DNA of 64,000 bases, taken from positions 25,209,501 through 25,273,500 of the forward strand of contig CP142455.1 in NCBI GenBank assembly GCA_038049695.1, read 5' to 3'. The notes under the pieces are model-generated. The model searched no databases and was not told where the DNA came from. It saw nothing but the letters and a program-made list of their open reading frames with translations. Origin of the DNA: Cinnamomum chago. Taxonomy: Eukaryota > Streptophyta > Magnoliopsida > Laurales > Lauraceae. The position numbers and the translations under genes are program-made. Positions 1 to 11,320 of this stretch are shown here, in pieces (position 1 is the first letter of the stretch; each line of letters starts with the position of its first letter).

Positions 1-2358
1 GAAGAAGAAACAAGATCATACAATGTAGGCAGCAGATGGTTGAACCATGGAGAAGCTTCCCTTTTCATTGAGAATGACGATGTGGTGGGATTGAAGGAGA
101 AATTAGATTTGCTGGTTGGGTGGCTGACAGAAGAAGAACCGCATCAAGTGGTGGTTTCGGTGGTGGGAATGGGTGGTGTGGGCAAGACCACGCTCGTCGC
201 CAAGGCGCTCAAAGCACAAACAGTAAAAAGGCACTTTGATTGCTATGCGTGGGCCTCAGTCTCTCAATCTTATAGTATCGACGAGCTGTTAAGAGGTGTG
301 ATAAAAGAACTGTTTGAGGCAAAGAAGGAGGAGATTCCCAGCGATTTGCAGGCTATGAATGCAGGACAACTGACTCAAATTCTCAACAATTATTTGCAAT
401 TGAAGAGGTATGTGATTGTATTAGATGATGTTTGGAGCATAGATGCCTTAAATGACGTAAAAATTGCCTTTCCTAACAATAAATGTGGAAGTAGAATTGT
501 TCTTACAACTCGAAATGAGGATGTTGCTCTTGCCTCAGGAGAGAGAAGCCGGTTCTATCTACTTCAGCCTCTAAATGAAACAGAGGCATGGAACCTCTTC
601 TGCAAGAAGGCCTTCTGCAAGGAACCGGGTCGGTGTTGTCCGCCAAGCCTGCATCAATTGGCTCAAGATATTGTACATAAGTGTGAAGGGCTTCCACTCG
701 CAATTGTTGCATTGAGTGGTCTTTTGTCATTGAAGGATACGAATGCAGTTGAATGGGATATTGTAAACAATAGCCTTAGATGGGAATTAAGCAACAATGA
801 ACTGCTTAAGCGGATGAAAAGCATTTTGTTACTTAGTTTCAATGATTTACCTTATTACCTTAAGCATTGTTTTCTATATTGTAGTATTTTTCCAGAAGAT
901 TACTTGATCAAGCGAAAGAGATTGATTAGGCTTTGGGTAGCAGAAGGTTTTGTAGAAGAAAGAGATCGGCTTACAATGGAGGAAGTGGCAGAAGTATACC
1001 TTAAAGAACTTCTCTGCAGGAATATGCTTCAAGTTAACAAAACTAACCATTTTGGAAGGGTAAAAGCCATCCGAATGCATGACCTTATGCGCGAGTTAGC
1101 ATTATCTATATGCAAAGAAGAGAAGTTTTTCATGGATTTTGATGGGCATGAAGCAACATCAAATGTCCAAGCTCGTCGTGTAGCCATCTATAAAAGCAAC
1201 GCAAGTGTTCGATTGAGTTCATGTGCCTCACGTCTTCGCTCTCTGTTTTTCTTTATGAATGATGCTGCACCCTCAATTTCTTTGCATTCAACTGAATCAT
1301 GCTTTAGATTGTTGAAGGTCTTAGATTTAGAGGGAGCTCCTATTGTCAATGTGCCAAATGAATTAGTTGAACTGTTCAATTTAAGGTATTTGAACTTAAA
1401 GGGGACTAAGGTTAAGGAGCTTCCGAAATCCATAGGAAGATTGCAAAACCTACAAACTCTCAATGTCAGCGAAACGAACATAAAGAAGCTACCAAAAACG
1501 ATAATACAACTACAAAAACTGCGGCATTTGTTAACATATTGTGTCAACTCACAAATCACAAGGAGTTACAAGAGTTACGATCTTTCTAGTTGTGTTGGTG
1601 TTCCTGAAGGGATATGTCATCTGAAAAACCTACAGAGTCTGTGCTGCATTGAAGCAAAAGGGGATATAATTAGACAAGTAGGAAACTTAACCCAGCTGAG
1701 AATGTTTGCAATCTTACAGGTTCGAGTGATCGATGGGCCAGAGCTGTGCACCACTATATGCAATATGAAGCGACTTCTGACGTTAGGTGTCATTGCCATT
1801 AATGAGGATGAACTGCTTCCATTGGAGGCACTATCATCGCCTCCACCACATCTTCAGAAGCTACTCCTATGTGGTCACTTGGAGAAGGTCCCTTCCTGGT
1901 TCAGCTCTCTTACTAACCTTGCCTATTTGTACTTGTTTTGGTCTCGGTTGCAGGAAGAAACACTATCGTCACTCCAAGCATTACCCAATTTGGTATTGCT
2001 TCAACTTGCCAAGGCATATGATGGGACAAAGCTATGCTTTTATGCAGGGTGGTTCCCAGCACTCAAGAAACTAAGGTTATGCGATATGGCGCAGCTAAAC
2101 TCGCTGATGATAGAGGATGGTGCATTGCCATGCATCCAGCAACTCTCCCTCTTTCGCTGCAGGGAGTTGAAGATGGTTCCCATGGGAATCGAATATCTTG
2201 GTACCCTACAAGAGTTGTACCTAGAGGAGATGTCTGGGGAATTTATAGAGAGGTTGAGAGAAGACAAGTGCAGAGATCATATGAGGGTTAAACATATCCC
2301 CATCATTGAACATAGCTACAGAAGGGAGAAGAAATGGATAACTGAAATATTGTCTTAG
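1..2358 (+). CDS. CC-NB-ARC-LRR disease resistance protein, RPM1-like (5' partial)
   Basis: Intracellular immune receptor of the CNL class, expected to bind ATP/ADP through NB-ARC and to sense pathogen effectors or guarded host proteins. The frame is open from base 1 to the TAG at 2356-2358 (785 codons), so the N-terminal Rx-type coiled coil lies left of the window; the first ATG in the window is not the true start. Visible in order, numbered from base 1: P-loop GMGGVGKTT near residue 56, kinase-2 VLDDVW near 140 (the W is typical of CNLs), RNBS-B GSRIVLTTR near 165, GLPL motif CEGLPLAIVAL near 227, RNBS-D CFLYCSIFPED near 288, an intact MHD (RMHDLMREL) near 358, then leucine-rich repeats from about 434 to 750. 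No stop or frameshift was seen. It is intronless here, as usual for RPM1-like genes. It is paralogous to the broken copy at 55789-56837. The individual gene cannot be named. Confidence 0.93.
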   Translation, partial: EEETRSYNVGSRWLNHGEASLFIENDDVVGLKEKLDLLVGWLTEEEPHQVVVSVVGMGGVGKTTLVAKALKAQTVKRHFDCYAWASVSQSYSIDELLRGVIKELFEAKKEEIPSDLQAMNAGQLTQILNNYLQLKRYVIVLDDVWSIDALNDVKIAFPNNKCGSRIVLTTRNEDVALASGERSRFYLLQPLNETEAWNLFCKKAFCKEPGRCCPPSLHQLAQDIVHKCEGLPLAIVALSGLLSLKDTNAVEWDIVNNSLRWELSNNELLKRMKSILLLSFNDLPYYLKHCFLYCSIFPEDYLIKRKRLIRLWVAEGFVEERDRLTMEEVAEVYLKELLCRNMLQVNKTNHFGRVKAIRMHDLMRELALSICKEEKFFMDFDGHEATSNVQARRVAIYKSNASVRLSSCASRLRSLFFFMNDAAPSISLHSTESCFRLLKVLDLEGAPIVNVPNELVELFNLRYLNLKGTKVKELPKSIGRLQNLQTLNVSETNIKKLPKTIIQLQKLRHLLTYCVNSQITRSYKSYDLSSCVGVPEGICHLKNLQSLCCIEAKGDIIRQVGNLTQLRMFAILQVRVIDGPELCTTICNMKRLLTLGVIAINEDELLPLEALSSPPPHLQKLLLCGHLEKVPSWFSSLTNLAYLYLFWSRLQEETLSSLQALPNLVLLQLAKAYDGTKLCFYAGWFPALKKLRLCDMAQLNSLMIEDGALPCIQQLSLFRCRELKMVPMGIEYLGTLQELYLEEMSGEFIERLREDKCRDHMRVKHIPIIEHSYRREKKWITEILS

Positions 2359-3913
2359 TCCTTTTCCATGTTGTCATGTGTTCTTTCATCTACATCAAAT
2401 TTTCAAAGATCAATGATGGCCAAGTTCTTCACTTTGAATTAGAATGTACTTGTTTTTTAATCTTCACAATTCTTCATTAGCATTCCGTAGTAGACAGCCG
2501 ACAACCCTAGCCATTGCTTTTGAAGACCTTTCAAGAACAGATTATTGGCGGCAAGGGGTTGCTCAGTTGGCAACCCCACATATCAATCAATTACGCAGGG
2601 AATGATCCCTAGATATGCCACTCTTCGTTTCTATTTATGGGTTTCATCTTCCCACTTGTGTGGGCTCTCTTGGGTCCTAATCCTCTAGGCTGGGGTGCCA
2701 AAGAAAAAGGAAAAAATAAGAGATGATTGACAGATGGAATGTTAAGTTTTGTTATCATCTTTATTTTTAGTTGAAGTCCTCCAAAAAGCAGAGTTTGAAT
2801 TATGAACATGGGTAAATTTATCTATTATCTACATGGTAATGAGTGCATGATCACAAATTGTGGATCAAGGAATGTAAGTCCTTTCTATATCCTACCCAAC
2901 ACTTCCCAGAGGGAGGTGATATCGAAAATGAAACAGAAGAGGCGCACCACATTGGTGGGGCTCGTCTAAATCTTATGACGGGTCTTAATAGTCTATAATA
3001 GCCTAGGAGTTGTTTATATCCTCTCCCTTTCAAGTGTAGTTGTAATGAAAAATGAACTCTATGTGAGCAAGTGAGTCCACATATGAGTGCTCGTCAGACG
3101 ACCACAGTTATAGAGGGCTAAAGATTCATAGGCTCACGATTCGCTGCATATTTTACTAAATCCTTCAAACATGTCTCCTTGTTGGATTAGAAGTTCAAAA
3201 CAGGATCTCAGCAAAAGCTTTTCGATTTGGATCCCTCCTCTCCCAATATGAATTTACATTTTGGAGGCTATCACCCATCCATGTCTGAGAATGAAAAGTG
3301 GGAAAAATGCCAATCCCATGTAAGAAGCCAAACCAATCAGCTTATAAAATAGATACTTCTATTCTTCTGCCATTGGCTTTGCGTGTGCAGTTGGTTTGTT
3401 ACACCCTGAACTTGATTTTGAAGGAAACAAAAAAAAATGCAATGATTTTGTGAATATACCAGCTATCTGAATTTTGGAGTGTAGGAACTTCATGACAAAA
3501 GTTCCATTTGTTACTTCCATAAAAAAACAATGAAAAAAAAAAGGTAGTAGTTAGATTTGATCAGTATGAAAATTCATATTTAACATGTAAAGAGTGCTCA
3601 CCAAGTAGAGTTGTTTGCAATAAGAAAACTCTGTCATGAAAAGGAAAAGAAAACCATAGTCAGCTCAGCTATTCAGCCTCTGTAATAGAAGGTGTCATAG
3701 TTGTTTGCTTCTTAGGATGGGAACCCAATTAAAGAGCCAAAACCTAGAAATACAAAGTACTTGTAGTGGAGTGACTAATGGATAGACATATAAGATTTCT
3801 GATTTCTAATCCATAAAACCCAAATTTCTGATTTTAGACCCATGACCCCGAAATCCATAGAAACCAGGAAAAATAATCCTAAATATTCTTCCAGAGAAAA
3901 GAAAAGCCCCAAA

Positions 3914-3916
<3 letters not shown>
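2359..3916. other. Downstream flank of the resistance gene, no gene seen
   Basis: AT-rich sequence after the NLR stop, presumably starting with its 3' UTR. Around 2640-2720 a stretch with a CCCACTTGTGTGGGCTC-like hairpin and an A-rich tail resembles sequence near 33980-34085, so both may be tails of one retroposon family. No convincing coding region was found. Confidence 0.5.

Positions 3917-3952
<36 letters not shown>
3917..3952. repeat. (AG)18 microsatellite
   Basis: Pure AG dinucleotide run, followed by an A-rich AAAAT run and then a CT-rich tract at about 4048-4110. Confidence 0.95.
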
Positions 3953-3953
<1 letters not shown>

Positions 3954-4032
3954 ATCACAGAAGAAACGTAAAAAATAAAAATAAAAATAAAAAAGAAGAC
4001 GGGGCTACAAAACAGTGGTAGAGAGAGCGATT

Positions 4033-4182
4033 ATGAGGGCAACAGGATCCATTTCCTTCTTCATCCTCCTCCTTCCTTCCTTCCTCCTCTCCTTTCCTCT
4101 CTCGTTATCTTTCGTATCCCAACTTCTTTTTTATTTTAAAAAAAGATACAGGACTCATTTTTTTAAAAAGTACATGATATAG
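4033..4182 (+). other. Small ORF with a hydrophobic, signal-like N-terminus
   Basis: 49-codon ORF whose first ~35 residues (starting MRATGSISFFILLLPSFLL) look like a secretory signal peptide. Much of that arises from a simple TTC/CTC pyrimidine tract, so it may be chance. The upstream AG run and pyrimidine-rich leader resemble a plant promoter and 5' UTR, so it could be a first exon cut off by the MITE cluster that follows. No homologue was recognised. Confidence 0.15.
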
Positions 4183-4218
4183 GGACTCCCTCACTTTAAT
4201 ATATATATATATATATAT

Positions 4219-4588
4219 GAGCAAGGCTCTCCTAAGCTCGAGCTTATAATAAAATCTAGTAAGCTCATGCTTGTGGAGTCCACTTTTGGTAATGGACTAA
4301 ATACATGACCCCCTTAAATTGCACATATCTACCAACTTGTAGTCAAATCCGAATTTACTAGACCGTTGGATCGACTATATATCGATCCGAATGGACTATT
4401 GACCATTAAATTTTTTGGGCATGTAGAGATGATAGAAATCACAGTTGAGACTGATTTTTTACAGAGAGGAAGATCACACGGAGTCCTTGAAATCCCTCCC
4501 ACCCCCATCCCTGCGTGAGTCCCCAGGTGGGCCCCACCACACACTTGAGCTTACTTTATCCTAAGTTTGAGTTCAAGAGAGCCTTGCT
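4219..4588. mobile_element. MITE with GAGCAAGGCTCTC termini, inserted in a TA tract
   Basis: About 370 bp. The left end GAGCAAGGCTCTCCTAAG matches the reverse complement of the right end (GAGAGCCTTGCT). TA dinucleotide tracts flank both sides (4198-4218 and 4589-4610). The same termini recur at 47817-48060. There is no coding capacity, so it depends on a transposase encoded elsewhere. Confidence 0.7.
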
Positions 4589-4613
4589 ATATATATATAT
4601 ATATATATATGAA

Positions 4614-4762
4614 ATATTCAAGTGAGGGACTACCCTTTTTGGGGAAGTTTTAATTACAAAAGGGCTTTTATACTTTTTGGAAGTACACCCTTTTGTACTT
4701 AAAACTTCTCCAAAAAGGGAGTCCCTCACCACACATGGTGAGGGAATCCCTCACTTGAATAC
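4614..4762. mobile_element. Hairpin MITE with TATTCAAGTGAGGGA termini
   Basis: Short inverted-repeat element. TATTCAAGTGAGGGA at the left is mirrored by TCCCTCACTTGAATA at the right. Inner arms also pair around an A/T-rich centre. It sits between TA tracts, directly after the preceding MITE. A half-copy lies near 48071-48125. Confidence 0.65.
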
Positions 4763-4771
4763 CCCTATATA

Positions 4772-4776
<5 letters not shown>

Positions 4777-4818
<42 letters not shown>
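4777..4818. repeat. TA/TG microsatellite
   Basis: TGTG then TA dinucleotide run separating two MITEs. Confidence 0.85.
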
Positions 4819-4820
<2 letters not shown>

Positions 4821-4958
4821 GGGAGATGCTTGTGTAAGAGATATCTTTCACCTTAAATGAGAGATTGAGTGAGGGCCCGCACATCCAATGCTAACGACTT
4901 AAATGTGAAGGCCTATCTCTTATATAAGGTGAGAGGTATCTCTCATAGGAGTATCTCT
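4819..4958. mobile_element. Imperfect inverted-repeat MITE
   Basis: Begins at the end of a TA tract. AGATGCTTGTGTAAGAGATA near the left end pairs imperfectly with the complement of the right end around 4926-4958, with roughly three quarters of positions matching. It is the third miniature element in a row. Confidence 0.45.
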
Positions 4959-5687
4959 TATAAGTTTTTCACAATGCTTTCAATTAAGTCCTCTCTATAA
5001 AAAAATCCTAAAAAATGACATAAATGTCATTATGTTATCTTTTAAAATCTCTTCTTTAGTAAATTATTTTATAGAAATGATCAATTCCAACCCAAATAAC
5101 CTATGGGAGGCCACTTCAACTACCTTTATGCATGGACAGTTATACATGGGGGATTCCAAATAACTAAAAAATGATTGAAAGTATAGTGGATAACTTTTAA
5201 ACTTTTCAAGATATTCAAATTTTTATGTACTTTTTCATAAATGAGCCAAAAGAAATTTACTTTTTATGAAAAGTTTCCCCTGTTTTTTTCTAAATACATG
5301 TGCATGCCATTGGGTCTATAGAGCAGATCTTACGGTTGTATTTTCATGCGCTGACAATATGAGGCACATGTAAGTACAGTGGAGGGGTTTAAAAGCATAT
5401 TAAACACACTTTTTAAAAAAAAATTTATAAGCTGGCCTATTGAACACCATATGTATGATACCAAGGTGCCAACACCAGACATCTATAGGTGCAATGGCGC
5501 ATGATAAACACCCTTCTGCAATTTCTAGAAAGATTAAAATAACTCCAATGCTTTGTTATATACTTTTTGTGTAACCCCATTTAACTTTTGAGCCATAATC
5601 GTTGTAGCAAAAAATGGAATAGCGAAAAGTGACTTTATTATTTCATATGTCTATGTGAACATTTTAATTATATTTTAGTATTTTGGG
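4959..5687. other. Intergenic, AT-rich, nothing recognised
   Basis: No ORF, repeat or RNA that can be supported. Confidence 0.5.
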
Positions 5688-5886
5688 ATTATTGATGAGA
5701 GCCTAAAATGTACCATTTAGGCCCCTCAGTTTAGATTATGATATACACTCCGATGATATTAATTAGTCTAATTATGTTATTTTTATGTTTACAGGTCCCT
5801 AGGAGCATTGGGAATAAATTGATGCAAAATAGGAAGAAATTGGAAAAAATGCCGAAAACCCAAAATCGGAGCTTATTGGGCTCCGG

Positions 5887-5969
5887 GCGTCCGGACGCAA
5901 GACACCGAGCGTTCGGATGCCCGATCACAGAGAAGACGCAGGAATTTTTATTCCTAGCATCCGGACACC
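5887..5969. repeat. Cluster of three GCGTCCGGACGC palindromes
   Basis: A perfect 12-bp palindrome at 5887-5898, a two-mismatch copy at about 5908-5919 and a third variant at about 5958-5969, all inside the solo LTR and 60-140 bp upstream of its TATA-like box. Confidence 0.8.
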
Positions 5970-6027
5970 CGAATCGGATGAATAACCACCTTAAGCATGT
6001 TTTGACGAGATTTTTGGGGCCAAAACT

Positions 6028-6036
6028 CTATAAATA
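6028..6036 (+). promoter_or_regulatory. TATA-like box of the solo LTR
   Basis: CTATAAATA in a GC-balanced context inside the LTR, the expected type of U3 promoter. Position is inferred from sequence only. Confidence 0.4.
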
Positions 6037-6828
6037 TGATGCCTAATCTCATTTGAGATTAATTAACATCAGGGGAGAAGTTCTGGAGGCTGTTTTTTTG
6101 GAGCTTTGGAAGAGCGTCAATGGGGATTTCATCGGGGATTCTTCGCCAATCGTCTTCCATGAGTAACTAAATCTCCATCTTAGGGTTGTGATGAAGCCAT
6201 AGTTTTCTGTTTATGATGATGTATAGGTTCTAGGGTTTTATTTTAAATGCTTTGATTATATGACATTAATGTTATTCATTGTTGGATTCTATTTATTAAT
6301 GCAAGATCTCTTTCTAGTATTTTATTCTTGTAGTTTGGAATGCCAAGTCATATAATATGGTGTTTGAATGTGTGTGGAGTTAAAGTTAGGATAATCTATG
6401 CCTTAGAGATAGGTTATGCCCAGATCTAAACCCCGCACCCCTTATTTGTTGACTCTGTGAAGGTTTGTAATCAGAACGAGTCTTGAAAGCATTGATAGTG
6501 AAACCCTGAATCTATATTCACCATTGCACGAGGCTAAGGTGGATTCATGCCCTAAGACTTTTCTCTGATTAGATCAAAACCTTGTCTTTTAATTTGTTAA
6601 TTTAGGAATTACAATCAATCAAACCAACACTTCGTTTTCTAATAGAATTAGTTTAAGAATCAGAACTTTGTTTTATATTAGGATTAGTTTAGAAAATTAG
6701 AAAACAACACAACTTAGCCTTTTTGTCCCAGTAGATACGATACTCGGTTAACAATTTTGCTTTTTCAAGCAGAGATAGTAGCGAGGAATAATTTATATTT
6801 GCAACCCTGTTTTATGGCGGTCAATTAT

Positions 6829-7845
6829 TTAATTTATTATCTAAGATATTTGGTTTTTGACTTTTGAACATGTATTTAGTATTTTGACAAAATATATATA
6901 TATGTATTTTACGTGACAATTAACTATATATAACTAAACCGTTTAATACGGTTAACCGTGGTTCGGTCTTTTTAACGATTTTTTAGGATACGGTTACGGT
7001 TTTAAAAAAAAAAACAAAAAATTATAAACTACGGTTTCGTTAACGGTTTTCCCAAAACACACAGTTAACAGAACCGTTGCACCCCCTACTGAAAAGGTTG
7101 GATTTTTATTGCTCTTGGCATTCGAGCATTTGAGGTTTCCAATATGTGAGCAGTTTTTTTTAGCTTCCTTATGAGATGTGGGAACTCACAGTCATTAACA
7201 GATTCAAATCCTAAGTCACAACAGTTGAAAAGAGTGTTTTCCCCTTCCTTCTCTAATCTATCTCGATCGGTTTCATCTTTATTTTTGGTGCTTTTAGACT
7301 TTAGAGGCCTTTTGTTGCATAGAGTGGTTTGAGTCTCCTTGTTCCATGGGGCTTTTGGGTATAGTTTGAGTGAAATAGGTTGACTTCAGAGGAGTTTTTG
7401 GTGGAGTTACAGATTTACAGCGGTAAACATGAAAGAGGATTATCTCTCTGGTTCTCTCTCTCTCTCTCTTTTAGTGTATGATGCAAAATTTGCATGTATT
7501 TTGAACATGAGATCCTACGTTTGGGTCTGCTTGTCCTGTTTGTTTCCCTGCCTCTCAAAAAGGAGTCCTGGACTTTGTTAAGTACCGTGTTGAAAATATC
7601 TAAGTCCCGACCTTTGATATAAATACACTAGTAACAAAGGCCCATGCTAAATGAAAATATAATACTATTAAATATTTTTCTATAAAAATTATTAAGATGA
7701 AATAAATATTAAAAAAACTAATAGATTATCTATCATTCTTAAAGTTTATTCCATGCATAGCGAAGATGCTTAAAGTTGATTGATCTTGGTACGTTAGAAT
7801 CACACACGTGCCTAGGGATCAATTCCTAGGTCTTGAAGTTTAAAA
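6829..7845. other. Intergenic with an ACCGTTAAC-rich remnant
   Basis: 6925-7095 is rich in repeated CGGTTA/TAACCG words and ends ACCGTTGCACCCCCTA, like many non-autonomous plant elements; ends and target duplication were not identifiable. The rest (CT run near 7445-7470) shows nothing codable. Confidence 0.35.
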
Positions 7846-8019
7846 CATCACATCTAACCAACAGTCCAACTTAGCAAAATAAAAGAAATAATATAAAAGA
7901 TATGAAGAAATTAAAACGTAAAGTAAACTTAGCATCACATCTAACCAGTAGTCCAACTTAGCAAAATAAAAGAAATAATATAAAAGACATAAAGGAATTA
8001 AAAAGTAAAGTAAACTTAG
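7846..8019. repeat. Two-copy 87-bp tandem duplication
   Basis: CATCACATCTAACCA starts at 7846 and again at 7933. The following ~70 bp match with few changes between copies. Confidence 0.85.
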
Positions 8020-9968
8020 CATTAGTGAAAGCAAGTAGGAAGACAATATCCTCAAAATTTATACAAATAAATAATAATTCTCAAAATCCAAAAACCATTT
8101 AACCCTAATGTAAAAAAAAAAAAACAATAATAACTAAAGAAGATATATATATATATATATAAGTGAATTCTTTTAGTATAGATAATATTAATCATAAGAA
8201 ATCCATTTAAATTTTCTTAGTGCAATAGGCCCACACCCAATGCAAGCCATGATATTTTTAGAGATTTTTACAAAATAATTAAGTTTATAATTTTATTACA
8301 GTTTAATGAAGAAAAATAACAAAACTACGAATTAGTTGTTCGTATTTTTTTTTGGACAGAAATACCTCAGATGACGATCGTCAACTCTAGCCAATAAATG
8401 CCCACCTCAACAAAAGATAAAAATTTTGCTTTCTTTTTAATTATGAAATTCTAGGTGATTTAGATTTTGAATGTATTTAGGATTGCATTAGTCAATTAAG
8501 TTAATTTGTGATTAAAAATTGGGGCTCAAACCCTCCATATTGATTGATGAGATCATCATCTCAGTCGACCATATCATCAATTGATTTCTTTTAAAAGAGT
8601 CTTCCACTGACCATCTATAATTCCATACATTACACACTTCATTCATATCTAGACATTCATTAAAACTTCCATAAAAAAAAAAGAAAAAGAATATATATAT
8701 ATATATATACATATATATATCATATACCTCAATCTCACACACTTCATAAACACTTAATGAATGATATACACTTCACTCCAATATTCTATAAGCCATTCAC
8801 CTTGTAGATTCTTCATATTACATCATTCCACTAAGAAATTGTCACTAGAACATAAACGTGAAAATTCATACACACGATGGTCTTGCAATCAATTTTGGGA
8901 CTAACCGGCATTCAACATTCATGCACATTTCATTTCCTTGTATAGTTCATCTATCATGCAGTCAATTTTGTATTAAAAAAGGGTATTCTTTGTTTTCATC
9001 CAAAAAAATGATTCTTAGAGAGAGAGATATATATATTTAGGAACTTGATGCTTTATTTACAAACGGAAAATGTTCAGGAGATGGCACTTTTCCTTTTTTA
9101 CACATGAATTCCCCTTTTGTACTTCACCATATGTATTTGAAATCTCCGTACTTGAAATCCTCATTTATGGAAGCATCCCTCACCCTATGGTGAGGGATGG
9201 ATGCACTTGAACATTCCTCTTTATAAATACATTTAACATAATTTTTGAATTCGAGAAGCTCACAATGTCAAAGTTCTGATGCATTTCAACATTCATACAG
9301 ATACATTTCAACGTTCATACATAGTTGAAAAGCCCTGCCTTCTATTTACTAGTTGGATAATTACCCAATAACATCATGTGGTAGTTTCTTAATTGCTTTT
9401 TACTTAGACAGTTTTAATTTGTTGCTACTAGCCAAGACCCATCAATCACATGCACAACATAGCACCTCTGACCCATTCGAATAACCAACACATCTCCACC
9501 ACTCAGTCTGCTTCATTAGATAAAACCCATCAATCACTGCACCTTGCATCATCCAAACTCACCCAAGCCTGCACACACCATCTTCACATTTCATTCATCA
9601 TCACGTTCATCACCATCAAACCAACACCCACTCAAATTCAATTCAACAAGAATATACAATGCTCACCAAACGAATCACATATGTGCCCATTTCACACTGC
9701 AGCATCAATGTCTTCATTCGAACTCTCTCCATGGCTCAAGGTTCGTTCAAACATTTCATCGAACACGTTGAGTACCATTTACCCCATTTCACATTTTCTC
9801 TCCATCTTGTTTAACTAAGATGAAAAATAAAGAGAACGAAAGAAGATGAAAAATAAAGAGAACGAAATAAATAAGAGAGAAGCAGAAATGATAGCCTACA
9901 CGCGATCCCAGGTCCTTAATCTCTCTCTCTCTCTCTCTCTCCATTTATCATGGTTGCCACATGTCCTA
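8020..9968. other. AT-rich intergenic with microsatellites and MITE remnant
   Basis: Contains TA tracts near 8143-8160 and 8692-8720, a CT run near 9919-9940, and around 9060-9225 a decayed hairpin containing CCCTCACCCTATGGTGAGGG, related to the intact MITE at 12081-12253. Open frames on the + strand at 9450-9820 are low-complexity CA-rich sequence without recognisable domains. Confidence 0.45.
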
Positions 9969-10202
9969 GACAAAAATTAGTGGAAAATCCCAAAATGGGA
10001 ATGCCCAAAAACAGGAAAAAATGTTGCTAATAACGTCTGAGTGGAGATAGCAGAAGGGGAGGAGGATGAGAGTGGGCAGCGAAAGGACAAAAATTAGTGG
10101 AAAATCCCAAAATGGGAATGCCCAAAAACAGGAAAAAATGTTGCCAATAACGTCTGAGTGGAGATAGCAGAAGGGGAGGAGGGTGAGAGTGGGCAGCGAA
10201 AG
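9969..10202. repeat. Two-copy 117-bp tandem duplication
   Basis: GACAAAAATTAGTGG starts at 9969 and 10086. The copies differ at only a few positions, so the duplication is recent. It ends just before the fold-back element. Confidence 0.9.
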
Positions 10203-10369
10203 GGGAGGAAGACAGAGATCGGGGCTTGGAATCAGTCGACTTGGGCTGTTTTCGATGAGGGTAGGTTGATGATATCAAGAATAGTTCACGTCGTCAATGG
10301 GGGTATTTTCGTAAAAAAAAAAGAGTACGAACCACTAACCTGTCGTTTTCTGATTTTTAGTGGCTATCT

Positions 10370-11320
10370 ACACGGTAGAAATAACTCTCTACACACTATA
10401 TTTAAAAAAAATAAATAAATAAAAAAATTCCTAAACTACCCTCGCCATCTCCTTCCCTCTCTCTCCCTTCTCCTCCTTGTCCATCGCCCACCAACCCGCC
10501 CACCCTCTTCCCTTCCTCTCCTTCTCCCTCTCCCTCTCCCTCTCTTTCCCTCTCCCTGCTCGTCGCCGCCTGCCCACTCTCCTTTTTCCCTCTTCCTCTC
10601 CTTCTCCCTCTCTATTTCCCTCTCCCCGCTCGTCGCCGACCGCCGCCCGGTCACCCTCTCCCCATCCTCTCTCCCTCTCACGGTGGACCAGCAAATGGAG
10701 AAGAATCAAATGCTTTGGATGTAAAAAAAAAAAAAAAAAATTTGCCATGAAATCGGCGAATCCGATTCGTTCGGCGACACAGGGCCGAACAAATCAAGTT
10801 TGTTCGAGTTTGTTCGGCCCTGTAACGCCGAACAAACTCGGTTTCTTCGGCCCTGAAACGCCGAACGAATCGGATTCGCTGATTTCAATGGCAAAACTCG
10901 GTTTGTTCGGCCCTGTAACGCCGAACGAATCGGATTCGCCGATTTCAATGGAAAATTTTATTTTATTTTTACATCCAAAGCATTTGATTCTTCTCCATTT
11001 GCATGTCCACCGTGAGAGGGAGAGAGGATGGGGAGAGGGTGACCGGGCGACGGTCGGTGATGAGCGGGGAGAGGGAAATAGAGAGGGAGAAGGAGATGGA
11101 GAGTGGGTGGGCAGCTGGCCGCGACGAGCAGGGAGAGGGAAATAGAGAGGGAAATGGAGAAGAAGAGGGAGAAGAGAGGAAGGGGAGAGGGTGGGCGGGC
11201 AAGCGGTGGACAACGTGGAGAAGGGAGAGAGAGGGAAGGAGAGGGCGAGGGTAGTTTAGGAATTTTTTGTTTTTTTTTTTTTTTTTTAAATGCAGTGTGC
11301 AGGTAGCAGCTCTCATTCAT
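10370..11320. mobile_element. Fold-back (large inverted repeat) element, ~0.95 kb
   Basis: Left arm (about 10428-10800) and right arm (about 10900-11262) are reverse complements with close to 90% identity by eye, including the landmarks CTAAACTACCCTCGCC, CCGCTCGTCGCCGACCG and ATGCTTTGGATGTAAAA. Outer ends carry ACACACT..ATTTAAAAA-type inverted termini. Arms are almost pure pyrimidine on one strand and purine on the other, so the Arg/Glu/Gly- or Pro/Ser-rich frames here are not genes. The ~100-bp centre holds repeated CGAATCCGATTCG and GTTCGGC..GCCGAAC hairpins. Family unknown; a non-autonomous DNA transposon is the best guess. Confidence 0.75.

Larger units (their letters stand above)
5693..6823 (+). 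mobile_element. Solo LTR (1131 bp) with 5-bp target duplication ATTAT
   Basis: The block begins TGATGAGAGCC and ends GGCGGTCA, the TG...CA termini of an LTR. ATTAT lies immediately before (5688-5692) and after (6824-6828), an exact 5-bp target site duplication. There is no internal gag or pol and no second LTR, so this is a solo LTR left by LTR-LTR recombination. A TATA-like box is at 6028-6036. Three copies of a GCGTCCGGACGC-type palindrome lie upstream of it. The superfamily was not proven; the 3' end resembles Gypsy LTRs. Confidence 0.85.

Noticed and set aside
4033-4182. Secreted peptide gene
   Set aside because: The hydrophobic stretch is mostly a simple pyrimidine repeat; no homologue or second exon could be supported, so it is kept only as a low-confidence ORF.
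10431-11320. Many long open frames rich in Arg/Glu/Gly or Pro/Ser
   Set aside because: They are readings of the pyrimidine/purine-rich arms of the fold-back element, open in several frames on both strands, with no domain.
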